In this document: in pieces, positions 14,898 through 23,140 of the stretch
Numbering within the stretch: position 1 is the first letter of the stretch
Layout: every line of letters begins with the position of its first letter
DNA from: UBA7887 sp964408735
GTDB taxonomy: Bacteria > Pseudomonadota > Alphaproteobacteria > UBA7887
NCBI GenBank assembly: GCA_964408735.1
Contig: CAYPAX010000055.1
Coordinates: 1-29,900 of the forward strand
DNA: 29,900 nucleotides
Direction: 5' to 3'
Translations under genes and position numbers: made by a program
Notes under the pieces: generated by a model
Told to the model about the DNA's origin: nothing
Database searches by the model: none
Seen by the model: the letters and a program-made list of their open reading frames with translations, nothing else

Positions 14898-16553
14898 CTA
14901 TTCCTCGGCGACCCGCCACTCCTCGATCCACATGGTCGTAGTGACCAGATGGCCGGTGGGGCGCAGGCCTTCCAGCCAGGTCGGGCGCACATAGGGCTCG
15001 GCGCGAAAATAGAGCGGCAGAGCCGGCAGATCGGTCGCATAGAGCGCTTGCAGCTCGGCCCACATAGGCAAGCGCGCCGCCGGGTCGAGCTCGATCTCTA
15101 TGGCATCGATCAGCTCGTCCATGCGATCGCTGCGATAGCCGGGGAAGTTCTGCCCCGACCAGCCGTTGCTCTCCTCGGGTATCTGGTCCGAGCGCAAGGT
15201 CGAAAGCGGCACCGCCTCCGGCGCGCTCAGCCAGGCGTACATCGAGAGGCCCGGATTGGCGCGCTTGGTCATGGTCTCGCCGAAGAACACCCGCGCCGGC
15301 TCGTTGCGGATCACTGCCTCGATGCCGACCTTGCGCCACTGACTTTGCAGCACCTGCTGCACCAGCTCGCGCGACTTGTTGCCGGCGGTGGTCATAAGGG
15401 AAAAGGAGAGCTTCTCGCCCGCTGCGTTGCGGCGCACGCCATCGCCGCCCAGGGTCCAGCCGGCTTGGTCCAGAATCGTGGCGGCGCGCTCAGGGTCGTA
15501 GGCGTGGTTGGGCACCGCGTCGCTATAGATGCGGTCCAGAGGGTTGATGTTGGAATGAGCAACAGGCTGGTGGCCGCCGAACAGTTGCTCGCTAAGCAGT
15601 TGCCTGTCGATGGAGAGAATCAAGGCCAGACGCACGGCCGGATCGGCGAGGACCGGATTGTCGAGATTGACGTCCAGGTGCTCGTAGATCAGGCCCGGCT
15701 TGTAGTCGATGACGAAGCCGGCGGGCTTGCGGCGCTCGAACGACATGGCCTGATCCACTGAGAAGCCGAGCTCGCCGGCGACATAATCGATCTCGCCAGA
15801 CAGCAGATTCGCTTCCAGGGCCGCGGTGTTCTCGATAACGCGAATGACTACCCGCTGGAAATGCGGCGCCTGGCCGTACCAGGTCGGGTTGGGCTCCAGC
15901 ACCACATGGGAGCCGGAGACCACGTCGGCCACCCGATAGGGGCCGAAATAGAGGCCGGGATTGGTCGGATCGGTGTCGTAGAGGGTGCGGTGGCGATATT
16001 CCGCCGGCTCGGCGAAGGGCTCGGCTTCGAGATGGGCGGGCAGCAGGTAGAAGCCGTTCGCCGCATTGTAGGTATAGGTCAGACGATCGCCGTGCATGAC
16101 GAAGGTCTTATCGTCGACGACCTCAATCGACAGCGTGCGGCGAAAGCCTTCGAGGCCGGCGAACCCCGCCATCTCGTTGCGCCCCGCCTCCCAGGTGAAG
16201 ATCGCATCGGCCGAGGTGACCGGCGTACCGTCGCCCCAGGTGGCGTCCGGATGAATGCGATAGGTCACCGCCACGCCGGTGCCGCCATCCTCCAGCGTCT
16301 CGCGCTCGGCCATGCCGTTCTCGATGGTCGGCAGATCGACGCAGAGCATGCAGACCAGCGTCCAGTCCTGGTCGTAGGTGGTCAGCGGGCGCATGGTGGC
16401 GCTGAGCACGTAGGACTTCGCCAGCATCGAGTTGATGTGCGGATGCAGGGTGCTGGGGAACTGGGTGATGCCGATGGTCAGGCTGTCGCGCCCGGCCTGG
16501 ACGGGTGCTGCGACCAACCAAGCCGCGAACAAGCCTAAGAGCACGCGGCGCAT
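14898..16553 (-). CDS. ABC transporter extracellular solute-binding protein, family 5 (peptide type)
   Basis: 551-aa periplasmic binding protein feeding the permeases below. The signal peptide is plain: MRRVLLGLFAAWLVAA then PVQA, cleavage near residue 20. The SBP_bac_5 body follows, with TLHPHINSMLAKSYVLSATM, VTYRIHPDATWGDGTPVTSAD and GPYRVADVVSG, then NPAYDPERA-like lobe-two sequence (HAYDPERAATILDQAGW). A CxxC pair (Cys68, Cys71; LVCMLCVDLP) lies in the exported part. The ATG at 16553 is chosen because the signal starts there; an in-frame TTG at 16565 overlaps the stop of the gene before (TTGA) and would add four residues. The ligand may be a peptide, but family 5 proteins also bind opines, sugars and metal chelates, so it is undecided. 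Confidence 0.92.
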   Translation of the reverse strand: MRRVLLGLFAAWLVAAPVQAGRDSLTIGITQFPSTLHPHINSMLAKSYVLSATMRPLTTYDQDWTLVCMLCVDLPTIENGMAERETLEDGGTGVAVTYRIHPDATWGDGTPVTSADAIFTWEAGRNEMAGFAGLEGFRRTLSIEVVDDKTFVMHGDRLTYTYNAANGFYLLPAHLEAEPFAEPAEYRHRTLYDTDPTNPGLYFGPYRVADVVSGSHVVLEPNPTWYGQAPHFQRVVIRVIENTAALEANLLSGEIDYVAGELGFSVDQAMSFERRKPAGFVIDYKPGLIYEHLDVNLDNPVLADPAVRLALILSIDRQLLSEQLFGGHQPVAHSNINPLDRIYSDAVPNHAYDPERAATILDQAGWTLGGDGVRRNAAGEKLSFSLMTTAGNKSRELVQQVLQSQWRKVGIEAVIRNEPARVFFGETMTKRANPGLSMYAWLSAPEAVPLSTLRSDQIPEESNGWSGQNFPGYRSDRMDELIDAIEIELDPAARLPMWAELQALYATDLPALPLYFRAEPYVRPTWLEGLRPTGHLVTTTMWIEEWRVAEE

Positions 16554-16561
16554 GGAAGCGC

Positions 16562-17173
16562 TCAAGCCTCGCCCTCGACCAATCGGGTGATGAAGTCGAG
16601 GCGATCCTGGCCCCAGAACAGCTCGCCCTTGACCATCCAGGTCGGTGAGCCGAAGACGTCGTTGGCAATGGCGTCCTCGGTGTTGCTCTCGAAGATGGCT
16701 GCCGTCGCGTCACTCTTGGCGGCTTCCAGCAGGCTGTCGCCGCCGAGCCCGACCGAATCGGTGATCGCCTGCAGGGTCTTCTCGTCCGCCAGGTCGCGCT
16801 CGGCGGCCCAACAAGCGCGCAGGAAGGCGAAGGACAGCGCAATGGTCTTGTCCTGCGCCGCGCCGTCTTCCTGGGCAGCGATCAAGATACACCCGGCCAG
16901 GGTCGGATCGACCGGAAAATGGGCCGGGTGTAGGTTCAAAGGCATATCCAGAAAATCGCGCCAGCGGGCGAGTTCGCGCAGACGGTTGGCCTGTACCGGT
17001 TTCGGCCGCTGGCCCACGGGCTTTGTGCCGTTGCGCTGAAAGACCCGCATGATGTCATAAGGCTTGAAGATCGCCTCCAGGCCATTGCGCTCCACCAGCG
17101 CGGCGAACCTCGGCCCGGCGAGATAGGTCCAGGGCGAGGACAGCGCCAGGTAGTAATCGATGCGCTCGGCCAT
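16562..17173 (-). CDS. DsbA-fold protein, 2-hydroxychromene-2-carboxylate isomerase / kappa-GST-like
   Basis: 203 aa, thioredoxin fold with helical insertion. The N-terminal strand IDYYLALSSPWTYLAGPRF carries SSPW (Ser12/Ser13) in place of the CxxC of true DsbA, which is the HCCA-isomerase and kappa-class glutathione transferase pattern, where the serine contacts glutathione. The C-terminal NDVFGSPTWMVKGELFWGQDRLDFI contains the cis-proline (Pro177) and the usual closing motif. There is no signal peptide, so it acts in the cytoplasm. Known members isomerise naphthalene-pathway intermediates, but most genomic copies lie outside such pathways. The start ATG 17171-17173 has GAGGAGAC upstream. 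It is 24 bases downstream of the 84-aa gene and overlaps or abuts the binding-protein gene, so it belongs to the operon. Confidence 0.9.
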   Translation of the reverse strand: MAERIDYYLALSSPWTYLAGPRFAALVERNGLEAIFKPYDIMRVFQRNGTKPVGQRPKPVQANRLRELARWRDFLDMPLNLHPAHFPVDPTLAGCILIAAQEDGAAQDKTIALSFAFLRACWAAERDLADEKTLQAITDSVGLGGDSLLEAAKSDATAAIFESNTEDAIANDVFGSPTWMVKGELFWGQDRLDFITRLVEGEA

Positions 17174-17197
17174 GTGTTTGTCTCCTCAACTCACGTT

Positions 17198-17452
17198 TCA
17201 ACGATGCGCCGGCGGGCGGCTCTTCGCCCGCGTCTGCGGCAACACCTGTACCACCTGCGACTTGGCGAGGATACGCACGCGTCCGGTTTCCTCGAGCAGG
17301 GCGAAGAATGGCGTCTGGTCGTTCATGAAATCGAGCACCCGCACGTCTTGCGGAACATGCACGACCCCGACATAGACCTCGCCGTCGGTCAATCGCACCT
17401 CGACCTCGACCTGGGGCATCCCCTCGGCAGCATCGTCATCAGATTCGGACAT
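17198..17452 (-). CDS. unrecognised 84-aa protein, first gene of the ABC operon
   Basis: I do not recognise this protein. It starts with an acidic segment (MSESDDDAAEG), then a strand-rich core VEVEVRLTDGEVYVGVVHVP...DVRVLDFMNDQTPFFALLEETGRVRILAKSQVVQVLP, and a basic tail (RAKSRPP). The alternating hydrophobic pattern with LTDGEVYVG resembles small beta-barrel (SH3/Sm-like) folds. There is no signal peptide, membrane helix or cysteine. Its ATG at 17450-17452 faces the divergent FkbM-like gene, and a good promoter candidate lies just upstream. Being the first gene of the unit, it could be a regulator or a specialised accessory; that is inference only. Confidence 0.75.
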   Translation of the reverse strand: MSESDDDAAEGMPQVEVEVRLTDGEVYVGVVHVPQDVRVLDFMNDQTPFFALLEETGRVRILAKSQVVQVLPQTRAKSRPPAHR

Positions 17453-17487
17453 GGCTCGCGATCCCGGCTCGCAGGTGGCGACGACAT

Positions 17488-17517
17488 ATGATAGGCCGCG
17501 TCAACGAGCGCGATCAA
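17488..17517 (-). promoter_or_regulatory. candidate sigma-70 promoter for the ABC operon
   Basis: On the - strand TTGATC (17517-17512) and TATCAT (17493-17488), 18 bases apart, 4/6 and 5/6 matches, about 35 bases upstream of the first operon ATG. The same ATATGAT core also reads as a -10-like TATGAT on the + strand, so the divergent gene may share this region. Confidence 0.4.
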
Positions 17518-17541
17518 GCGCGCCGCAACCGGGAGGCAGAG

Positions 17542-18399
17542 ATGGCCGATTTGCGCTGGGAGCCGCGTTCGCGGGTGAAGCCGGAAAGCACCTATTTGCA
17601 GGTGGTCCGCCGCAACGTCGCCTCGCAGGCGGGCGAGGACGGGCTTATCGAGCGCATTTTCTCGATCATGGGTGCCGCCAACAAGACAGCCGTGGAATTC
17701 GGCGCCTGGGACGGCAGGCATATGAGCAACAGCTGGAACCTGATAGCCAACAAAGGCTGGAGCGGCGTTCCCATAGAGGGCGACGGTGCGCGCTTCCAGG
17801 ACCTGCTCGCCACCTTCGACGGCAACGACAAGGTAACGCCGCTGAACCGCATGGTCGGCCTGGCGGCGCCGGACGATCTCGACTCGATCCTCGCGGCAAC
17901 CGACACGCCGACGGACTTCGACCTGTTGAGCATCGATGTCGACGGCGTCGACTATCACATCTGGAAATCGCTGCACGCCTACCGGCCGCGCCTGGTGGTG
18001 ATCGAGTTCAACCAGGCCATCCCCAACGATATTCATTTCGTGCAGGATGCGGACCCGGCCGTCCACCATGGCTCATCCTTGCGCGCCATGATCTCGCTGG
18101 GCAAGGAGAAGGGCTACGAGCTGGTGGCGACGACGGAGGTCAATGCGCTGTTCGTTGCACGCGAGCTGTTCCCGGCCTTCGAGATCGCCGACAACGATAT
18201 CGACGCCATGCATTCCCCGGGCGTCTACGAGAGCAAGCTGTTCCAGCTCTACGACGGCACCCTGGTGCTGGCGGGCTGCCGCATGCTGCTATGGGCCGAG
18301 CAGCCGATCGAGCAGGAGGCAATCCAGGTGGTGCCGCGCGAGCAGCGCGTGTTCGAGGACAAGTCGGTCACCTGGCGTGATCCGCCAACCAGCTCATGA
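17542..18399 (+). CDS. FkbM-like SAM-dependent methyltransferase domain protein
   Basis: 285 aa. Methyltransferase-type motifs are visible: a glycine loop AVEFGAWDGRHMSNSWNL (about 51-68), a strand ending in an acidic residue (GVPIEGD), and DLLSIDVDGVDYHIWKSL...RPRLVVIEFN (about 128-160), the layout of the FkbM family. FkbM-like enzymes methylate sugars or polyketides, and members are often found beside surface-polysaccharide genes; the substrate here is unknown and the match is distant. The start at ATG 17542 is chosen for its GGGAGG; the ATG at 17488 would place the coding start on top of the divergent promoter. It overlaps the convergent hydrolase gene by 32 bases at the 3' end. Confidence 0.65.
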   Translation: MADLRWEPRSRVKPESTYLQVVRRNVASQAGEDGLIERIFSIMGAANKTAVEFGAWDGRHMSNSWNLIANKGWSGVPIEGDGARFQDLLATFDGNDKVTPLNRMVGLAAPDDLDSILAATDTPTDFDLLSIDVDGVDYHIWKSLHAYRPRLVVIEFNQAIPNDIHFVQDADPAVHHGSSLRAMISLGKEKGYELVATTEVNALFVARELFPAFEIADNDIDAMHSPGVYESKLFQLYDGTLVLAGCRMLLWAEQPIEQEAIQVVPREQRVFEDKSVTWRDPPTSS

Positions 18400-19165
18400 T
18401 CTCGTCCGCCGCACCGAGCGACACCATCTCATTATGGCCGAGGCCGGCAACGAAGTGACCCTGCGTGGGCCCCGCCGCCGCGGCCAGCAGGGCTCGGCCC
18501 ATCTCCGCCGGCACCAGCGTGTCCGCCTCGCCGTGCAGGATGAACAGCGGCGCCTCGATGCGCACCATCTTGGCCAGGGAGTCGTAGCGGTCGCGGGTCA
18601 ACAGACGCGCGGGCAGGAAGGGATAGGTGCGCGCGCCGACCTCGGCCAGCGAGGTAAAGGGCGCTTCGAGCACCACGGCGCGGACCCGGCGCGAGGCGGC
18701 AAGCTCCACCGCCACGCCCGAGCCGAGGGACGAGCCGTAGGGAATGACCCTGTCGACGGCGATGCCGTTGGCCACCAGCCAATCGAGCCCGGCATGGGCG
18801 TCGAGATAGAGCCCACGTTCGGTCGGCTTGCCGGGATTGCCCGCATAGCCGCGATATTCCACCAGCAGGGCGCCGAAGCCGGCGGCGACGAACGGCGCCA
18901 GCTTTGGCACACCGCTATCGATGCGCTCCGCATTGCCGTGGAAATAGACCAGCACCGGCGCGGTCCCATCGCGCGGCGGCGCATACCAGGCGAGGATATC
19001 GAGACCGTCGGCAGTGTGCAGACGCACTTCGTCGTAATGGGGCACCGGCGGCGGCGGTTCAGACATTGGGTAATAGATCAGCGTGCGCTGCATGGCGAAG
19101 GCGACGGCCACGACCATCGCATAGGCCACCATCACCGTGCCCACCAGCGTCGTCACTTTGCGCAT
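18368..19165 (-). CDS. membrane-anchored alpha/beta hydrolase (Bem46/ABHD13-like)
   Basis: 265 aa. An N-terminal hydrophobic helix (residues 5-25) acts as an uncleaved anchor, followed by QRTLIYYP, a hallmark of the Bem46/ABHD12-13 group. The catalytic triad is present: Ser146 in YGSSLGSG, Asp215 in HGEADTLVP, and His244 in GLGHNEM; the oxyanion loop FHGNAE is at 75-80. Probably a serine esterase or lipase-like enzyme facing the periplasm; the substrate is unknown. The start ATG 19163-19165 follows GGTGGGGGT. The final 32 bases overlap the end of the FkbM-like gene. Confidence 0.9.
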   Translation of the reverse strand: MRKVTTLVGTVMVAYAMVVAVAFAMQRTLIYYPMSEPPPPVPHYDEVRLHTADGLDILAWYAPPRDGTAPVLVYFHGNAERIDSGVPKLAPFVAAGFGALLVEYRGYAGNPGKPTERGLYLDAHAGLDWLVANGIAVDRVIPYGSSLGSGVAVELAASRRVRAVVLEAPFTSLAEVGARTYPFLPARLLTRDRYDSLAKMVRIEAPLFILHGEADTLVPAEMGRALLAAAAGPTQGHFVAGLGHNEMVSLGAADEIMSWLADHAR

Positions 19166-19386
19166 ACCCCCACCACCCGTTTCAGACGGACTTCGATTCT
19201 ACACCAACTTGCGATGAGGTTGCAGCGTCAAGGGTGATCGAGGGTCATGGCTCTCTTCGACGCCCGCTTGTGGCTCGCAGCCTGTCCAACGTAGTATCCC
19301 ATTGGCGCGCTGCTTCGTGCTTGGGACGTATGAGGACCGTGGTCCTGACAATCGATCGATTCCGTGCGCTGCACAGAGTCTCTTGA

Positions 19387-19395
19387 GGGGGGGGG
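19387..19395 (+). repeat. nine-G homopolymer in the hyuA leader, adjoining its ribosome binding site
   Basis: Nine consecutive G residues run into AG, so the 3' end of the tract forms the Shine-Dalgarno GGAG (19394-19397), 9 bases from the ATG at 19407. The leader of hyuA (19166-19406) otherwise shows no gene; a weak TTGTGG / TAGTAT pair at 19268-19273 and 19292-19297 is the only promoter-like signal I see there. Confidence 0.8.
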
Positions 19396-19406
19396 AGTTC
19401 AGCAAT

Positions 19407-21440
19407 ATGAGACATCTTGTCGGCGTCGATATCGGCGGAACCTTTACCGATTTCGTTTCATTCGACATTGAGGCGAACACGGTTGAGGTTTGGAAAAACC
19501 CTAGCACGCCGAACGACCCGTTTGACGGCGTCCTGGCCGGCCTGAGCCGGTTGGAGCACCTTGAGGCGGTGCAGCGATTGCGGCTTGGCACCACCATCGC
19601 CACCAACGCCATCTTGCAGCGTACCGGAGCCAATGTCGCCTACGTCACCACCAAGGGGTTTCGCGACATACCCTTCATCCAGCGGGGAAACCGCAAGGCC
19701 CACTACGACATGACGTGGATCAAGGCAAAACCCTTGGTGAAACGCCGTCATTGTTACGAGCTGGACGAGCGGCTCGATGCCCAGGGCGCGGTCTTGAAAG
19801 CACTCGATGAGGCGGAGGTCCGAGCCCTGGCCCGGAAGATCAAGGCGGAAAGCGAAATCGAGGCGATCGCCGTCAATTTTCTATTCTCCTACATCAACCC
19901 GGCGCATGAGCTGAGGGTCAAGGAGATATTCGCCGAGGAACTGCCCGATATTCCGCTCTCCATTTCCTATGAAGTCCTGCCGAAGTGGAAAGAATACGAG
20001 CGCGCCTCCACCACCCTGGCAGACGCCTATGTAAAGCCCCTGGTCGGGCGCAGCTTCAGCGCGATGACGCAGCGATTTCGCGCTCTCGGCCTTGAGGGCA
20101 AGGCCGCTGTCATGAAATCCAATGGCGGCGAGAGCTCATTCGAAGGTGCCGCGCAACAACCGGTGCAAATGACGGTGTCGGGGCCGACCGGCGGCGTGGT
20201 CGCCAGCCGGGCGTTATCCAAGCTTATCGATGTGCCAAACCTCGTCACTTTCGATATGGGAGGCACCAGCACCGATTGCGCGACCATTATCGGCGGTGAA
20301 GAGCGTTTTACGACGAACTTCGAGATCGAGTGGGGACTGCCGATTCAAATCCCGATGATTGACGTGCGCACCATCGGCGCCGGTGGCGGCTCGATCGCCT
20401 GGGTCGACAAGGGGGGCTTGCTGCAGGTCGGTCCGCAAAGCGCGGGCGCGGACCCGGGCCCTGCATGCTACGGCCTGGGTGGCACCGAGCCTGCCGTGAC
20501 CGATGCCAATCTGGTTCTGCGACGGCTCGATGAACGGGAGTTTCTTGGCGGCGAAATGAATATCGATGCCGATTTGGCCCGCAAGGCGGTCAAGACTGTC
20601 GCCGATCAACTCAACTTGGGTGTCGAAGAAACCGCCAACGCCATCGTCCAGATTGCCAACAATAATATGGTCGGCGCGCTTCGTTCGGTGCTGCTGGAGC
20701 GCGGCCATGATCCGCGCGACTTCACATTGTTGGGGTTCGGTGGCGCTGGTCCCTTGCATATCAACGAGCTGATGGCGCTCGAAAATATTCCTCGTGGCAT
20801 CGTGCCGATCCATCCTGGACAGTTTTCGGCATTGGGTTTCGTTATGACCGATGCGCGCACCGACAAGCAGCGAACGATCCAGCAAACCTCCACGAGGTTC
20901 GACCAAGAGACCTCCAGCAAGCTAATGAAGGAACTCGTGGAAATGACGGTCGAGGATCTGCGCAGCCAGGGCTATGAGCAGAAGCTTGAAATCTACCGCA
21001 CTATCGATTTGCGCTATTTGGGGCAGAACTACGAACTCCAACTGCCCTTCGATGCCGACAGTTTCAACGACAAGTCCCTTGGCGATCTGTGGCGGCGCTT
21101 TCATGAAGCCCATGAGGCGCGCTTCAACTTCCATATTCCGGGAGAAACCATCGAGATGGTCAATTTGTCGATCACCGTGGTGGCCGCGACGGACAACCCC
21201 CAGCTTGCCAAATTGGCCAAGGGGTCGGGCAGTCCGGAAAAGAAGGGCGAGCGAGAGGTCTGGTTCGACAAGGCGTTCGAGACAGCAGCCGTTTATGACC
21301 GCGCCGACTTCCGTGATGGACAGCAGGTTCAAGGACCGGCGGTCATTCGCGAAATCGCTTCGACTACGGTCCTGTGCCCCGGTTATGCGGCGCGCGCGGA
21401 CGCCTATGGCAACCTCCATATTGGCCAAGAGGGGAGTTGA
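19407..21440 (+). CDS. hydantoinase/5-oxoprolinase family subunit A (HyuA-like)
   Basis: 677 aa, full family length. It has the ASKHA-type ATP-binding elements: VGVDIGGTFTDFVSFD at residues 5-20, SGPTGGVVASRAL, and DMGGTSTDCATI. AGADPGPACYGLGG and the FTLLGFGGAGPLH stretch are further family marks. HyuA subunits use ATP with subunit B to open hydantoin or 5-oxoproline rings, and related pairs act as acetone or acetophenone carboxylases. The start is ATG 19407 with the poly-G Shine-Dalgarno; an in-frame TTG 105 bases upstream is not needed. Base composition is visibly less GC-rich than in genes on both sides. The B gene starts 5 bases after the stop. Confidence 0.93.
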   Translation: MRHLVGVDIGGTFTDFVSFDIEANTVEVWKNPSTPNDPFDGVLAGLSRLEHLEAVQRLRLGTTIATNAILQRTGANVAYVTTKGFRDIPFIQRGNRKAHYDMTWIKAKPLVKRRHCYELDERLDAQGAVLKALDEAEVRALARKIKAESEIEAIAVNFLFSYINPAHELRVKEIFAEELPDIPLSISYEVLPKWKEYERASTTLADAYVKPLVGRSFSAMTQRFRALGLEGKAAVMKSNGGESSFEGAAQQPVQMTVSGPTGGVVASRALSKLIDVPNLVTFDMGGTSTDCATIIGGEERFTTNFEIEWGLPIQIPMIDVRTIGAGGGSIAWVDKGGLLQVGPQSAGADPGPACYGLGGTEPAVTDANLVLRRLDEREFLGGEMNIDADLARKAVKTVADQLNLGVEETANAIVQIANNNMVGALRSVLLERGHDPRDFTLLGFGGAGPLHINELMALENIPRGIVPIHPGQFSALGFVMTDARTDKQRTIQQTSTRFDQETSSKLMKELVEMTVEDLRSQGYEQKLEIYRTIDLRYLGQNYELQLPFDADSFNDKSLGDLWRRFHEAHEARFNFHIPGETIEMVNLSITVVAATDNPQLAKLAKGSGSPEKKGEREVWFDKAFETAAVYDRADFRDGQQVQGPAVIREIASTTVLCPGYAARADAYGNLHIGQEGS

Positions 21441-21445
21441 GTCTC

Positions 21446-23131
21446 ATGGACCCCGTGATGATGAAGATTCTGGATTCGACCATGGTCTCGGTGTGCCGTG
21501 AGATGGGCATTACCCTTATGCAGACCTCCTATTCGACAATCTTCAATGAGGCGCTTGATTTTACCTGTGCCATCGCCAACCGGGACGGCGACATGGTTGC
21601 CTGCGCCGAGTTCTGTCCGGCTCAGATCGGCGGCATGCCGTTAATGGCCAAGTCGGTCGTCAAGGAAATCCCGCTCAGCGACATCGACGAGGGCGACGTC
21701 ATCCTGCATAACGACCCATACCGCGGCGGTTTGCACACGCCGGAACACACGTTCTTCAAGCCAATCTTCATCGCTGGAGAAATTCATGGGTTCGCCGTGT
21801 CCATCGGCCATATCGCGGAGGTCGGCGGCATGGTTCCAGGCGGGTTCTGCGGCGAGGCAACGGAAATTTTCCACGAAGGCCTGCGCATCCCTCCGGTGAA
21901 GATCGTCCGGCAGGGCGTCCATAACGACGATGTCTGGCGCCTGCTCTTGGCCAATGTCCGCACGCCCCGCTACAACTATGGCGACCTGCGGGCGCTGATC
22001 AGCGCCGTCGATCTGGGCGAGCGCCGAATGCAGGATATCTACGCCAAGTATGGTGCCGACCTCGTCGACCAGACTTGTGGCGACCTCATGGACTATTCCG
22101 AACGGCGGATGCGTGCCGAGATCAGCGAGATCCCGGATGGTATCTACGGTTTCGAGGACGTCGTCGAGGACGACGGTATCGAGGACCGTCAATACAAGAT
22201 TGCCGTCGAGGTGCATAAGACCGGCGATGACATCGTTGCCGATTTTACCGGCAGTGCGAAACAGGCCAAGGGTCCGATCAACGCCACGCTCGGCGTGACG
22301 CTGTCGGCCACCTACAACGCCTTGCTTCACATGACGGACCCGAGCATTCCGAAGAATTCCGGCTGTTTCCGGCCGATCCGCGTGGTCGCGCCGGCGGGAA
22401 CCGTGGTCAATGTGGACTTCCCCGCACCCGAGGTCGGCGGCAATACCGAAACCCATCCGCGAATTGCCGGAACCGTGATCGGCGCCTTGTCCGATGTCAT
22501 GCCTCACCTGGCGATGGCGGCGGAAGGCTGCACTCACGGCAACTTCGTATTCGGTGGCGTGCATGCGGACACCAAGGAGTTCTTTGCCTGCTACGATATC
22601 GAGGTTGTCGGTTGGGGCGGGCGCAGTTTTGCCGACGGCAACGATGCCTGCGATTCGATCAACGGCAACTGCCGCGTCACACCGGTCGAAGTCTTCGAAG
22701 CGCGCTACCCGTGGCGGGTGGAGGATTGGGAGTTCGATGAAGATTCGGCCAGTGCCGGCGAGTTTCGCGGCGGCGTCGGATATACCAAGACCCTCACCTG
22801 CCTCAACGACGAAATCGTCATTTCGCAAATGACCGACCGCCACAAGACAGAGCCCTGGGGCCTCAAAGGGGGGCTTCCAGGCGGCAAAGGCGCGACCTTG
22901 TTCATGCGATCGGGCTCGACGGAGTGGCTTACGGCTAGCCAGGCATATAATAAGACATCGCCGAGCAAGTATTCCAATATCGCGATCCGCAAGGGCGACC
23001 GAGTCAGGCTGGTCATGCCGGCAGGCGGCGGTTACGGCAATCCCGAGGAGCGTGATGGCAGTGCGGTGGCTGACGACGTTGCCGAGGGCTATGTCAGCGC
23101 CGAAGCCGCGCGCAAGACATACGGGCGATAG
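21446..23131 (+). CDS. hydantoinase/5-oxoprolinase family subunit B (HyuB-like)
   Basis: 561-aa partner of the A subunit. Family features: MDPVMMKILDSTMVSVCREMG at the start, GDVILHNDPYRGGLHTPEH (substrate/metal region), SIGHIAEVGGMVPGG, and the closing MPAGGGYGNPEER. In carboxylase and hydantoinase complexes the B subunit receives the activated intermediate. The start is ATG 21446 after AGAGGGGAG within the end of hyuA; the upstream extension to 21374 lies in hyuA. It is followed 9 bases later by a small cysteine-rich gene with a perfect GGAGGA, so A, B and the small gene form one unit. Confidence 0.93.
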   Translation: MDPVMMKILDSTMVSVCREMGITLMQTSYSTIFNEALDFTCAIANRDGDMVACAEFCPAQIGGMPLMAKSVVKEIPLSDIDEGDVILHNDPYRGGLHTPEHTFFKPIFIAGEIHGFAVSIGHIAEVGGMVPGGFCGEATEIFHEGLRIPPVKIVRQGVHNDDVWRLLLANVRTPRYNYGDLRALISAVDLGERRMQDIYAKYGADLVDQTCGDLMDYSERRMRAEISEIPDGIYGFEDVVEDDGIEDRQYKIAVEVHKTGDDIVADFTGSAKQAKGPINATLGVTLSATYNALLHMTDPSIPKNSGCFRPIRVVAPAGTVVNVDFPAPEVGGNTETHPRIAGTVIGALSDVMPHLAMAAEGCTHGNFVFGGVHADTKEFFACYDIEVVGWGGRSFADGNDACDSINGNCRVTPVEVFEARYPWRVEDWEFDEDSASAGEFRGGVGYTKTLTCLNDEIVISQMTDRHKTEPWGLKGGLPGGKGATLFMRSGSTEWLTASQAYNKTSPSKYSNIAIRKGDRVRLVMPAGGGYGNPEERDGSAVADDVAEGYVSAEAARKTYGR

Positions 23132-23140
23132 GAGGAAGAT

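Noticed and set aside
16562..17173. Reading the DsbA-fold protein as a true disulfide oxidase
   Set aside because: There is no signal peptide and the active site is SSPW rather than CxxC.
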